Notes under the pieces: model-generated
What the model was told of the DNA's origin: nothing
The model's input: only the letters and a program-made list of their open reading frames with translations
The model's database searches: none
Shown here: in pieces, positions 8,904 to 19,657 of the stretch
How positions within the stretch are numbered: the stretch's first letter is position 1
Layout of the letters: every line of letters starts with the position of its first letter
Program-made: the position numbers and the translations under genes
From: Streptomyces sp. SolWspMP-5a-2
GTDB taxonomy: Bacteria > Actinomycetota > Actinomycetes > Streptomycetales > Streptomycetaceae
Assembly (NCBI RefSeq): GCF_900091845.1
Contig: NZ_FMCI01000110.1
Coordinates: forward strand, 1-64,000
Reading direction: 5' to 3'
DNA length: 64,000 nucleotides

Positions 8904-10349
8904 ATGACCTCCGCTCAGGTCGACACGGAACGGACCCCCGAGGAAGAGGGGTACGAACGGGGACTCGGCAGCCGCCAGGTCCAGATGATCGCGATCGGCG
9001 GCGCCATCGGCGTCGGTCTCTTCCTCGGCGCCGGGGCGAACATCGCCAAGGCGGGCCCCAGCCTCATCCTCATGTACGCGCTCGCGGGCGCGATCATCTT
9101 CTTCATCATGCGGGCCCTCGGCGAACTGCTGCTCTACCGCCCGGTCTCGGGCTCCTTCGCCGAGTACTCCCGTGAGTTCCTCGGCCCGTTCTTCGGTTAC
9201 TTCACCGGCTGGACCTACTGGCTGATGTGGGTCGTCACCGGCATGGCCGAGCTGACGGCCGCCGCGATCTACGTCCACTACTGGTTCCCGGCCGTCCCCC
9301 AGTGGGTGACCGCGCTGGTCTTCCTGGTGGTCCTCTTCGGGGTCAACCTGATCTCCGTGAAGGTCTTCGGAGAGCTGGAGTTCTGGTTCTCCATGGTCAA
9401 GGTCACCGCCCTGATCGGCATGATCGTGATCGGCCTCGGCGTCCTCACCTTCGGCTTCAGCAGCGCGGGCGACACCGCCGCCGTCTCCAACCTCTGGGAG
9501 TTCGACGGCTTCTTCCCCAAGGGCGTCGGCTCGTCCCTGATGACCCTCCAGGGCGTCATGTTCGCCTACCTGGCCGTCGAGCTGGTCGGCGTCACGGCGG
9601 GGGAGTCCGAGAACCCGGAGAAGACCCTCCCCAAGGCCATCAACACCCTGCCCTGGCGGATCGCCCTCTTCTACGTCGGCGCCCTCACCGTCATCCTCTG
9701 CGTGGTCAAGTGGACCGAGTTCGCCCCGGGCGTCAGCCCGTTCGTCGCGGCCTTCGCGAAGATCGGCATCCCGGCCGGCGCCGGCATCGTCAACTTCGTC
9801 GTCCTCACCGCGGCCCTTTCCTCCTGCAACTCCGGCATGTACTCGACCGGCCGGATGCTGCGCAACCTGGCCGCCAACGGCGAGGCCCCGGCCCGCTTCC
9901 GGAAGCTGTCCGGCACCAAGGCGCCCGCCTTCGGCATCACCGTCTCCGTGCTGTTCATGGGCATCGGCGTGGTCCTGAACTACGTCGTCCCGGAGAAGGC
10001 GTTCGGCTACGTCACCTCGATCGCCACCGCCGCGGGCATCTGGACCTGGCTGATGATCCTGGTCAGCCACGTCCTGTACCGCCGCGCGGTGGTCGCGGGA
10101 CGGCTGCCCGCCTCGCGCTTCCCGGCCCCGGGCGGCTCGGTGTGCAGCTACATCGCCATCGCGTTCCTGCTCTTCGTCACCTGCCTGATCGCCTACGACG
10201 CCGACGCCCGCGTCTGCCTCTACGTGATGGCGGGCTGGGCCGTCGCCCTCGGCATCGGCTGGACGGTCCTCAAGAGCCGCAACCCGGAGGTCACCGCCCG
10301 CCGCGACCCGTCGGCCGAGCAGGCCGAGCCGTCGCAGAAGGTCGGCTGA
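8904..10349 (+). CDS. Amino-acid permease (APC superfamily)
   Basis: This 481-aa polytopic transporter has about 12 predicted membrane helices. The signature RQVQMIAIGGAIGVGLFLGAG in TM1, EYSREFLGPFFGYFTGWTYWLMW (TM3) and the ExxNPEKTLPKAIN loop place it in the APC amino-acid transporter family (GABA/aromatic/proline/branched permease type). The substrate cannot be read from sequence. It stands alone: a terminator precedes the spacer and another hairpin follows the stop. Confidence 0.9.
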   Translation: MTSAQVDTERTPEEEGYERGLGSRQVQMIAIGGAIGVGLFLGAGANIAKAGPSLILMYALAGAIIFFIMRALGELLLYRPVSGSFAEYSREFLGPFFGYFTGWTYWLMWVVTGMAELTAAAIYVHYWFPAVPQWVTALVFLVVLFGVNLISVKVFGELEFWFSMVKVTALIGMIVIGLGVLTFGFSSAGDTAAVSNLWEFDGFFPKGVGSSLMTLQGVMFAYLAVELVGVTAGESENPEKTLPKAINTLPWRIALFYVGALTVILCVVKWTEFAPGVSPFVAAFAKIGIPAGAGIVNFVVLTAALSSCNSGMYSTGRMLRNLAANGEAPARFRKLSGTKAPAFGITVSVLFMGIGVVLNYVVPEKAFGYVTSIATAAGIWTWLMILVSHVLYRRAVVAGRLPASRFPAPGGSVCSYIAIAFLLFVTCLIAYDADARVCLYVMAGWAVALGIGWTVLKSRNPEVTARRDPSAEQAEPSQKVG

Positions 10350-10369
10350 CCGCCCCGCGTCCGGCATCC

Positions 10370-10406
10370 GGGCCGTTCCGTACCACCCCTCGGTACGGGA
10401 CGGCCC
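10370..10406 (+). terminator. Hairpin terminator between permease and mec
   Basis: GGGCCGT-T-CCGTACC (10370-10384) pairs with GGTACGG-G-ACGGCCC (10392-10406) around a 7-base loop. Confidence 0.65.
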
Positions 10407-10426
10407 GTCTGCTTATCCTTGCCCGC

Positions 10427-10849
10427 ATGCTGACCCTCACCCAGGAGCTGTACGACCGGATCGTCGCCCACGCGCGCGAGGACCACCCCGACGAGGCCTG
10501 CGGGATCATCGCCGGACCCGAGGGCTCCGACCGGCCCGAGCGGTACGTGCGGATGCTCAACGCCGAACGGTCGCCGACCTTCTACAAGTTCGACGACACC
10601 GAGCACAAGAGGCTGCACGACGAGATGTGGGACCGCGACGAGGAGGCGGTCGTCGTCTACCACTCGCACACCGCGACCGAGGCGTACCCCTCCCGCACCG
10701 ACATCTCGTACGCGAACGAGCCCCAGGCCCACTACGTCATCGTCTCCACCGCCGACACCGACGGGTTCGGCGACTTCCAGTTCCGCTCGTACCGGATCGT
10801 CGAGGGCGTGGTGACGGAGGAGGAGATCACCGTCGTCGAGACGTACTGA
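10427..10849 (+). CDS. mec: JAMM/MPN metallopeptidase, Mec-type (CysO-cysteine hydrolase)
   Basis: This 140-aa JAB1/MPN/Mov34 zinc metalloprotease carries the JAMM ligands: Glu in HPDEACGII (residue ~25) and HSHTATEAYPSRTD (H-x-H-x7-S-x2-D). In Mycobacterium tuberculosis the homologue Mec releases cysteine from the CysO-cysteine adduct made by CysM. Its position just upstream of cysO and cysM supports the same role here: the final step of sulfide-to-cysteine synthesis via a protein-bound thiocarboxylate. Confidence 0.93.
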   Translation: MLTLTQELYDRIVAHAREDHPDEACGIIAGPEGSDRPERYVRMLNAERSPTFYKFDDTEHKRLHDEMWDRDEEAVVVYHSHTATEAYPSRTDISYANEPQAHYVIVSTADTDGFGDFQFRSYRIVEGVVTEEEITVVETY

Positions 10850-10928
10850 TCTCATACCGTGGATGAATTCGGTCCGAAGCGTGAGATCACACTCCGGGGG
10901 CCCGGCCGGGAATCGATACGATGAACCC

Positions 10929-11024
10929 ATGGTTCTGAACGACGTGAGCGAGAAGACGCCGGGCGCCCTGCTCGTGGCGCGGCTGCACGTCGATCTGTGC
11001 AGGCTGAACAGCGCCATCTGTTGA
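10929..11024 (+). CDS. Cysteine-type leader peptide (31 aa uORF)
   Basis: This short frame starts at an ATG and ends in TGA. It encodes MVLNDVSEKTPGALLVARLH followed by VDLCRLNSAIC. The C-terminal xxHVDLxRxxSAIC pattern with Cys as the last codon matches the actinobacterial putative leader peptides found upstream of sulfur genes. Ribosome stalling at those terminal Cys codons has been proposed or shown to couple cysteine level to downstream expression. It sits 85 bp before cysO and downstream of mec, so it would control cysO-cysM rather than mec. Confidence 0.8.
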   Translation: MVLNDVSEKTPGALLVARLHVDLCRLNSAIC

Positions 11025-11109
11025 CGCGTTCCCGCCGCCGGAGGCCGTGCGCCGGGCGGCGGAGCGCCGTGCGCCCACCCTTCCCATCCTTTCGACAGGA
11101 GCCGCAACC

Positions 11110-11388
11110 ATGGCCATCGAGGTCCGCATCCCCACCATCCTGCGCCAGTACACCGACGGGCAGAAGGCGGTGGAGGGCCAGGGCGAGACCCTCGCCGACC
11201 TCTTCGCGGGACTGGAGAGCGCCCACCCCGGCATCCAGGCCCGGATCGTCGAGGACGGCCGGCTGCGCCGCTTCGTCAACGTCTACCTGAACGACGAGGA
11301 CGTCCGCTTCGTCGACGGCATCGACACGAAGCTCACCGACGGCGACACCGTCACGATCCTGCCGGCCGTCGCCGGCGGCATGGCCTGA
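11110..11388 (+). CDS. cysO: Sulfur-carrier protein CysO (MoaD/ThiS family)
   Basis: This 92-aa ubiquitin-fold carrier starts at an ATG after CAGGAG. CysO-type carriers are C-terminally thiocarboxylated and donate sulfur to O-phosphoserine on CysM. The fold is visible in VRIPTILRQYTDG at the start and the C-terminal DGDTVTILPAVAGG. Unusually, the Gly-Gly is followed by Met-Ala before the stop, so the reactive GG terminus would need exposure by proteolysis, plausibly by the adjacent JAMM protease. Six bases separate it from cysM. Confidence 0.93.
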   Translation: MAIEVRIPTILRQYTDGQKAVEGQGETLADLFAGLESAHPGIQARIVEDGRLRRFVNVYLNDEDVRFVDGIDTKLTDGDTVTILPAVAGGMA

Positions 11389-12345
<957 letters not shown>

Positions 12346-12371
12346 CCCGGCCGCGCCGGCCGCACCGCCCC

Positions 12372-12398
12372 GGTCGCCCGGAGACCCTCCGGGCGACC
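12372..12398. terminator. Bidirectional hairpin between cysM and the PemK-like gene
   Basis: A perfect 11-bp stem: GGTCGCCCGGA (12372-12382) pairs with TCCGGGCGACC (12388-12398), with a 5-base loop. It lies between convergent genes. Confidence 0.75.
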
Positions 12399-12429
12399 CG
12401 CGCGCAGTCCTGCGGCGGACCGGGCGGGA

Positions 12430-12888
12430 TCAGCGGGTCAGGCGCCTGACCTGGTCCCACAGGGCCCGGTCCACCTCGCCGACCCGCCGCCTGAACTCCC
12501 GCACCGGCACCTGGCGCAGCTCGTCCGTCTCCAGGAAGCTCGCCCGCCCCCGCGCGTCGCCGACGGTGCCCGCGGGCAGCGCCAGCACCCCCGGCCGCTC
12601 ACCGTGGTCCTTGCTGGTGATCTTCGCGACCGTCGCCCGGCCGCCGCGCACCGCCAGCACCAGACACGGCCGGTCCTTGGCGCCCGGACCGTCCTCGAAC
12701 GGCACGTTCGCCCACCAGATCTCGGCGGGCCTCGGCCGTGCGCCGTCCCCGCCGCGCCGCTCCGGACGGCCCGGCGGCCGGGTCCGGCCGCGCGCCGGCC
12801 GCCGTCCCCGCCCCCAGCCGTCGACGAGCGCGGCGATCAGAGCGAGCAGGACGACCGCGGCAAGCGCCAACCACCAGGACGTGTTCAT
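12430..12888 (-). CDS. Membrane-anchored PemK/MazF-like protein
   Basis: This 152-aa protein starts MNTSWWLALAAVVLLALIAAL, a single N-terminal membrane helix, followed by a basic Arg/Pro-rich linker. From about residue 54 a PemK/MazF-like domain follows: PAEIWWANVPFEDG.GAKDRPCLVLAV, then VAKITSKDHG and an HSFLETDELRQV-like segment. PemK/MazF domains are typically mRNA interferases. Here no antitoxin gene is adjacent and the domain is tethered to the membrane, so it may be a repurposed, non-toxin member. It is convergent with cysM and divergent from the MBL hydrolase. Confidence 0.8.
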   Translation of the reverse strand: MNTSWWLALAAVVLLALIAALVDGWGRGRRPARGRTRPPGRPERRGGDGARPRPAEIWWANVPFEDGPGAKDRPCLVLAVRGGRATVAKITSKDHGERPGVLALPAGTVGDARGRASFLETDELRQVPVREFRRRVGEVDRALWDQVRRLTR

Positions 12889-13138
12889 GCCGACGACCGT
12901 ACCGGCGTGCGCGGGCCGGTGCGCAACCTCCCGCGCGCCCCTCCCGATCCGCTTCCAGCCGAACCGGTGACAGCACAGGTGAGTTCGCCCACAACAGCCC
13001 TTGGCGGAGGAGCCGCCGCGCGTTTCGCGCCTTACGCTCGACGGACCGCACGACCCCCGACGCCCCATTTCCCCGACCTTCCGGACGGTCCGGTTCCCGG
13101 ATCCTCCCGGTCTTCCCGCCAGCGGAGGTTTCTGCTTT

Positions 13139-13891
13139 ATGAAGCTCACCGTCGTCGGCTGCTCGGGGTCGTTCCCGTCCGTGGAATCGGCCTGTTCGAG
13201 CTACCTCCTAGAGGCCGACGGCTTCCGGCTGCTCCTCGACATGGGCAACGGCGCCCTGGGCGAGTTGCAGCGCCACTGCGGTCTCTACGACCTCGACGCG
13301 ATCTTCCTCAGCCATCTGCACGCCGACCACTGCATCGACATGTGCGCCTACTTCGTCGCGCGCTACTACCGGCACGACGGCGGCCGCTGCGACCCGATCC
13401 CGGTCTACGGACCCGAGGGCACCGAGCACCGGCTGACCACCGCCTACGCCGACACCCCCTCGGCCTCCTCGATGAGCGAGGTCTTCGACTTCCACACGGT
13501 CAAGCCGTCCACCTTCGACATCGGCCCGTTCACGGTGCACACGGAACGCGTGGCCCACCCCGTCGAGGCGTACGGCATCCGGGTCGAGCACGGCGGCCGG
13601 TCGCTGACCTACTCCGGTGACACCGGCGTCAGCCCCGCCCTGGACGGACTGGCCCGGGACACCGACCTGTTCCTGTGCGAGGCGGCCTTCACACACGGCA
13701 AGGAGGACATCCCCGACCTGCACCTCAACGGCCGCGAGGCGGGGGAGTCCGCGGCCCGCGCGGGCGCCAGGCGGCTGGTCCTCACCCACATCCCGCCGTG
13801 GACGGACCCGCAGATCAACCTGCGGGACGCGCGGACGGCGTTCAGCGGTCCCGTCGAGCTGGCGGTGCCCCGCCGGACGTACGAGATCTGA
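13139..13891 (+). CDS. MBL-fold metallo-hydrolase (RNase Z-like)
   Basis: This 250-aa metallo-beta-lactamase-fold hydrolase has an ATG preceded by GCGGAGG. It opens MKLTVVGCSGSFPS. The zinc motif is FLSHLHADHCIDM (HxHxDH, about residues 59-64), with further ligands at VAHPVEAYGIR, YSGDTG and LTHIPPW. The order matches the small RNase Z/ElaC-like group common in actinobacteria, but the long exosite arm of true tRNase Z is not apparent. Substrate unknown. Confidence 0.9.
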   Translation: MKLTVVGCSGSFPSVESACSSYLLEADGFRLLLDMGNGALGELQRHCGLYDLDAIFLSHLHADHCIDMCAYFVARYYRHDGGRCDPIPVYGPEGTEHRLTTAYADTPSASSMSEVFDFHTVKPSTFDIGPFTVHTERVAHPVEAYGIRVEHGGRSLTYSGDTGVSPALDGLARDTDLFLCEAAFTHGKEDIPDLHLNGREAGESAARAGARRLVLTHIPPWTDPQINLRDARTAFSGPVELAVPRRTYEI

Positions 13892-13904
13892 CCCCGCGCA
13901 CGGA

Positions 13905-13953
13905 CGCGGAAAGGGCTCCGGAACCCTGTACGGGTTCCGGAGCCCTTTCCGCG
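13905..13953. terminator. Strong bidirectional terminator (22-bp perfect stem)
   Basis: The arm 13905-13926 pairs perfectly with 13932-13953 around a 5-base loop (TGTAC). It separates the convergent MBL hydrolase and nagE2 genes. Confidence 0.85.
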
Positions 13954-13975
13954 TATCGGGCCCTGTGGCGCGGGC

Positions 13976-15244
<1,269 letters not shown>

Positions 15245-15305
15245 AACTTCCTCCAGTGGGCAGGGCGCCGCCCGGAGCCCAAGGGGGAGAGGGACGGCGG
15301 CGTCT

Positions 15306-15337
15306 CTGGTCTACACCACTTAGTGGTGTAGACCTGT
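15306..15337. promoter_or_regulatory. Double DasR (dre-like) operator upstream of nagE2
   Basis: GGTCTACACCACT (15308-15320) and its exact reverse complement AGTGGTGTAGACC (15322-15334) flank one T. Each half resembles the DasR responsive element ACTGGTCTAGACCACT. This is a perfect 13-bp inverted repeat placed between the nagE2 start and nagE1. Confidence 0.85.
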
Positions 15338-15488
15338 TGTAGCACGATGAAGGCTGGATAAGGAACCCACTGCCTCTGCGACCGCGGCGCTACCCCGCGT
15401 GCCCGCCCGACCGCCCCGGCCGCCCATGGCGAAGGCCCCCCGACCGGTGGCCGGAGGGCCGTGGGAGCCGCGCCGCGCGCGGCCGCCG

Positions 15489-16778
15489 TCAGGCCTTGGT
15501 GACGTCCTCCCGCACGTCCTCCGCCTCCCGGCCGGGCGTCCGCAGATCGAACCGCGTGATCGCGAACCGGAAGACGACGTAGTAGGCGGCGGCGAAGCAC
15601 AGGCCGATCGGTACGATCGCCCACGGCCGCGTCGCCAGGTTCCAGTTGATCGCGTAGTCGATCAGCCCCGCCGAGAAGCTGAAGCCGTCGTGCACCCCGA
15701 GCCCCCACGTCACCGCCATCGACACCCCGGTCAGCACCGCGTGGACCGCGTACAGCGCCGGTGCCACGAACAGGAACGAGTACTCGATCGGCTCGGTGAT
15801 CCCGGTGACGAACGACGTCAGCGCCACCGACAGCATCAGCCCGCCGATCTCCTTGCGGCGCTCGGGGCGGGCGCAGTGCGTGATCGCCAGCGCCGCCGCG
15901 GGCAGCGCGAACATCATGATCGGGAAGAAGCCCGAGGTGAACTGCCCGGCGTTCGGGTCGCCCGCGAGGAACATGTTGATGTCGCCGTGCACCACCGTCC
16001 CGTCCGGCTCCGTCCAACTGCCGAACTGGAACCAGATGGGCACGTTCAGGAACTGGTGCAGCCCCACCACCAGCAGCGCCCGGTTCGCCACCCCGAACAC
16101 CCCGGCGCCCCAGGCACCCAGGCCGTCGAGCCAGTCGGAGAAGCTCTCCAGCGCGTAGCCGACCGGCGGCCAGACCCACAGGCAGACCGCCGCCACCGCG
16201 ATCCCCACGAACGCCATGATGATCGGCACCAGCCGCCGCCCGTTGAAGAAGCCGAGCCAGTCCACCAGCCGGGTGCGGTGGTAGCGCGCCCAGAAGAACG
16301 CGGCCAGCAGCCCCAGCACGATCCCGCCGAACACCCCCGGGTTCTGGTAGGTGAACGCCGACACCGAGTTGTCCGGGGCCTGGCAGCCGATCCCGGCCAC
16401 CGACTTCGCGCCGCGCACGCAGTCCTTCGGGAACTGGTGCAGCACGTTGTAGTAGACGAGGAACCCGGCCAGCGCCGCCAGCGCCGTCGAACCGTCCGCC
16501 TTCCTGGCCATCCCGATCGCCACGCCCACGCAGAACAGCAGCGGCAGCCCCAGCGAGCTGTCCAGCAGCGCGCCGCCCGCGCCCGCCATCACCTTGGAGA
16601 CGTTCGTCCAGCCGAGCCCCTGGTCCCCGAACACGTCCGGCTGGCCGAGCCGGTTGAGGATGCCGGCCGCGGGCAGCACCGCGATCGGGAGCTGGAGGCT
16701 GCGGCCCATCTTCTGGAGCCCCTGGAAGAGGTCGCTCCAGCGGCCGCGGCCGGAGGCGGCGGTGCTGTCGGCGGTCAT
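15489..16778 (-). CDS. nagE1: PTS EIIC permease, GlcNAc-type (NagE1-like)
   Basis: This 429-aa paralogue of NagE2 shares the same architecture: LQKMGRSLQLPIAVLPAAGIL, GLHQFLNVPIWFQFG, FTSGFFPIMMFALPAA and GITEPIEYSFLFVAPALYA. The ATG at 16778 has an AGGGA ribosome site; longer in-frame extensions upstream run through the promoter and were rejected. It is divergent from the EIIB gene and shares a dre-containing control region with it. It probably forms one GlcNAc PTS with the separate EIIB, with general EI/HPr/EIIA supplied elsewhere. Confidence 0.92.
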   Translation of the reverse strand: MTADSTAASGRGRWSDLFQGLQKMGRSLQLPIAVLPAAGILNRLGQPDVFGDQGLGWTNVSKVMAGAGGALLDSSLGLPLLFCVGVAIGMARKADGSTALAALAGFLVYYNVLHQFPKDCVRGAKSVAGIGCQAPDNSVSAFTYQNPGVFGGIVLGLLAAFFWARYHRTRLVDWLGFFNGRRLVPIIMAFVGIAVAAVCLWVWPPVGYALESFSDWLDGLGAWGAGVFGVANRALLVVGLHQFLNVPIWFQFGSWTEPDGTVVHGDINMFLAGDPNAGQFTSGFFPIMMFALPAAALAITHCARPERRKEIGGLMLSVALTSFVTGITEPIEYSFLFVAPALYAVHAVLTGVSMAVTWGLGVHDGFSFSAGLIDYAINWNLATRPWAIVPIGLCFAAAYYVVFRFAITRFDLRTPGREAEDVREDVTKA

Positions 16779-16821
16779 CGGGCGATCCCTCCGGACTCCG
16801 CGTTTGGCGGCCGTACCCCCT

Positions 16822-16836
16822 CTGGTGTAGACCAGT
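16822..16836. promoter_or_regulatory. DasR (dre) operator in nagE1/nagF divergent promoter
   Basis: CTGGTGTAGACCAGT is a near-perfect palindrome. Its reverse strand ACTGGTCTACACCAG matches the dre consensus. It lies 44 bp upstream of nagE1 and 118 bp upstream of the EIIB gene. Confidence 0.85.
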
Positions 16837-16953
16837 TGGCGGACGGCTCCGCTGTCGTGAACGCCATCATTCGGCACCCGCGACATGACCGCTCGCGAAG
16901 TTGGGCCAACTGTGGGTTACTGCGACAAAGCGGTTCGGATCAGGGAGAAAAGC

Positions 16954-17187
16954 ATGGCCAGCAAGGCTGAGAAGATCGTCGCCGGCCTCGGCGGCATCGA
17001 CAACATCGACGAGATCGAGGGCTGCATCACCCGCCTCCGCACCGAGGTCCACGACGCGAGCAAGGTCGACGAAGCCGCCCTCAAGGCCGCGGGCGCCCAC
17101 GGCGTCGTCAAGATGGGCACCGCGATCCAGGTCGTCATCGGCACCGACGCGGACCCGATCGCCGCGGAGATCGAAGACATGATGTGA
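16954..17187 (+). CDS. nagF: PTS EIIB component, GlcNAc-type (NagF-like)
   Basis: This 77-aa EIIB domain protein has the phospho-acceptor cysteine in the signature [14 protein letters not shown] (Cys24). The remainder is the compact EIIB fold ending [15 protein letters not shown]. Separate EIIB and EIIC proteins are typical of Streptomyces GlcNAc PTS. It is divergently arranged with nagE1 across a dre operator, and a strong hairpin follows. Confidence 0.94.
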   Translation: MASKAEKIVAGLGGIDNIDEIEGCITRLRTEVHDASKVDEAALKAAGAHGVVKMGTAIQVVIGTDADPIAAEIEDMM

Positions 17188-17212
17188 GCGGCGCGCGCGT
17201 CCCGCGCGCTCC

Positions 17213-17254
17213 GCCGGAAGGGCCCCTTTCCCCCGCGGGAGGGGCCCTTCCGGC
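17213..17254 (+). terminator. Terminator after nagF
   Basis: GCCGGAAGGGCCCCT (17213-17227) pairs with AGGGGCCCTTCCGGC (17240-17254), a perfect 15-bp stem with a 12-base loop. Confidence 0.8.
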
Positions 17255-17276
17255 TGCTGCGGCTAGGCTCCTCGCC

Positions 17277-18014
<738 letters not shown>

Positions 18015-18159
18015 AGGAAAGACCAAGAAAAGCGGACGGCGGGGGCAACCCCCGGGTCCGGCACGGCGTCTTCGCCAGTGCGGGCGCACGGCACACCACC
18101 GTGCGCCCGACCAGATCACGGGGCCCGCGGGCCCGGGAGACAGGGGAGGGAACACCGCC

Positions 18160-18552
18160 ATGGCCGTGAGCCGCCGTCGCCGTTTCGCCGTCATCGCCGC
18201 CGCCGCGGTGGCCCTGACCGCGGGAGTGACCACCGGCTGCGACGCCGTCGACAAGGCCCTGGACTGCGTCCAGACCGCCGACACCATCGCCGACAGCGTC
18301 ACCCGCCTCCAGCAGGCCGTGGAGAACGCGTCGGACGACCCGGGCCGCCTCGACGAGACCCTCACCTCCATCGACAAGGACCTCGCCTCGATAGGCGACA
18401 AGACCGCCAACGCGGACGTCAACAAGGCCGTCGAGAGCCTCGGCGACGCGGTGGACAACGTCCGCGCGGCCGTCAGGGACGGCGACACCACCCCGGACGT
18501 CGGCCCGCTCACCGACGCGGCGGGCGAACTGACGAAGGTGTGCACGGCGTAG
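18160..18552 (+). CDS. Small secreted or lipoprotein-like helical protein
   Basis: This 130-aa product has a classic export signal: VSRRRRFAVIAAAAVALTAGVTTGC. The Cys after TTG resembles a lipobox with a non-ideal -3 residue, so it may be a lipoprotein or be cleaved by signal peptidase I. The mature part is short, acidic and helical (LQQAVENASD..., VNKAVESLGDAVDNV), with a heptad-like spacing. It is preceded by GGGGAGGG. Function unknown. Confidence 0.7.
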   Translation: MAVSRRRRFAVIAAAAVALTAGVTTGCDAVDKALDCVQTADTIADSVTRLQQAVENASDDPGRLDETLTSIDKDLASIGDKTANADVNKAVESLGDAVDNVRAAVRDGDTTPDVGPLTDAAGELTKVCTA

Positions 18553-18619
18553 CGGACCCGCCCCGGCCGCACACCCGCCCCCGGGCTGGGCGGCCCGGGG
18601 GGAGCGGAATACTGGTCCC

Positions 18620-19225
18620 ATGACCAGCCGCCTCATCCTCGCCACCCGCAACGCCGGAAAGATCACCGAGCTGAGGGCGATCCTCGCCGAGGCCGGGCTC
18701 CCGCACGACCTGGTCGGCGCGGACGCCTTTCCCGAGATCCCCGACGTCCGGGAGACCGGCGTCACCTTCGCGGAGAACGCCCTCCTCAAGGCCCACGCCC
18801 TGGCCCGCGCCACCGGCCTGCCCGCCGTCGCCGACGACTCGGGGCTCTGCGTCGACGTCCTGAACGGCGCCCCCGGCATCTTCTCCGCCCGCTGGGCCGG
18901 ACGGCACGGCGACGACCGGGCCAACCTCGACCTGCTCCTCGCCCAGCTCTCGGACATCGCCGACGAGCACCGCGCGGCCCACTTCGCCTGCGCCGCCGCC
19001 CTGGCCCTCCCGGACGGCACCGAACGCGTGGTCGAGGGCCGCCTCACCGGCACCCTGCGCACCGCCCCGTCCGGCACCAACGGCTTCGGCTACGACCCGA
19101 TCCTCCAGCCCGACGGCGAGACCCGCACCTGCGCGGAACTGACCCCGGCGCAGAAGAACGCGATCAGCCACCGCGGCAAGGCGTTCCGGGCGCTGGTGCC
19201 GGTGGTGCGGGAGCTGGTGGGCTGA
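18620..19225 (+). CDS. rdgB: Non-canonical purine NTP pyrophosphatase (RdgB/HAM1)
   Basis: This 201-aa ITPase-type house-cleaning enzyme hydrolyses dITP/XTP. The N-terminal motif is LILATRNAGKITELRAIL (substrate phosphates). GVTFAENALLKAHALA, VADDSGLCVDVLNGAPGIFSARWAG (catalytic Asp/metal) and the C-terminal GTNGFGYDPIL and KNAISHRGKAF complete the family signature. It is in the same orientation as rph and ends at a perfect hairpin. Confidence 0.96.
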   Translation: MTSRLILATRNAGKITELRAILAEAGLPHDLVGADAFPEIPDVRETGVTFAENALLKAHALARATGLPAVADDSGLCVDVLNGAPGIFSARWAGRHGDDRANLDLLLAQLSDIADEHRAAHFACAAALALPDGTERVVEGRLTGTLRTAPSGTNGFGYDPILQPDGETRTCAELTPAQKNAISHRGKAFRALVPVVRELVG

Positions 19226-19240
19226 GCCACGGCACGAGAG

Positions 19241-19275
19241 ACGGCCTGCGCATCGATGGACGATGCGCAGGCCGT
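19241..19275. terminator. Terminator between rdgB and tRNA-Leu
   Basis: A perfect 15-bp inverted repeat (19241-19255 with 19261-19275) encloses the loop ATGGA. It can serve both the plus-strand rdgB and the minus-strand tRNA. Confidence 0.8.
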
Positions 19276-19281
19276 TCCCGG

Positions 19282-19365
19282 TGCGGCGGAAGGGATTCGA
19301 ACCCTCAAGCCCGATCAGGGGCCACAGATCCTAAGTCTGCTGCGTCGCCATTGCGCCACCGCCGC
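19282..19365 (-). tRNA. tRNA-Leu (anticodon UAG)
   Basis: Read on the minus strand, the acceptor GCGGCGG pairs with CCGCCGC, then the discriminator A. The anticodon arm GCAGA-CUUAGGA-UCUGU gives anticodon UAG. A class II long variable arm follows (GGCCCCUGAUCGGGCU), with the T arm GAGGGUUCGAAUCCCUU. Length is 84 nt, with no encoded CCA visible. It reads CUA (and CUG by wobble) codons. Confidence 0.95.
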
Positions 19366-19657
19366 CAGCCGTCCGACATCGTACCGGGAGCCGCTCACCG
19401 CCTTCTGCCGCCCCGGCACCAGGGATCCGGCGGGCGTGATCGGGAGGCAGCTCCACCAGCCCGCGCTCCGGGGTCCGGCGGAACCGCGGTACTCCCCGCC
19501 GACCCGGACCCGACCCGCGCCCATCGGCCCCTCCGTTTTCGGCCACCGCGTTCGTTGCTCGTACGGAACAGCGAGGCGGCCGTCGTGCGGACACACGAAC
19601 GGCCCGCGCCGGGAGGTCGTCCCGGCGCGGGCCGTCGGGGGAGGGGCCGGGGGTCGC
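19366..19657. other. Intergenic stretch upstream of tRNA-Leu, no gene seen
   Basis: About 290 bp lie between the tRNA 5' end and the bcp stop codon. They should contain the tRNA promoter. No convincing frame, tRNA-like repeat or integrase att duplication was seen. Confidence 0.5.

Noticed and set aside
8631..10367. 578-codon open frame antisense to the amino-acid permease
   Set aside because: Low-complexity Asp/Gly/Arg/His translation with no family features; the permease on the other strand is unambiguous.
19282..19365. tRNA-Leu as an integration site for the accessory DNA
   Set aside because: No integrase gene or partial tRNA 3' duplication was seen near it, and core genes flank both sides.
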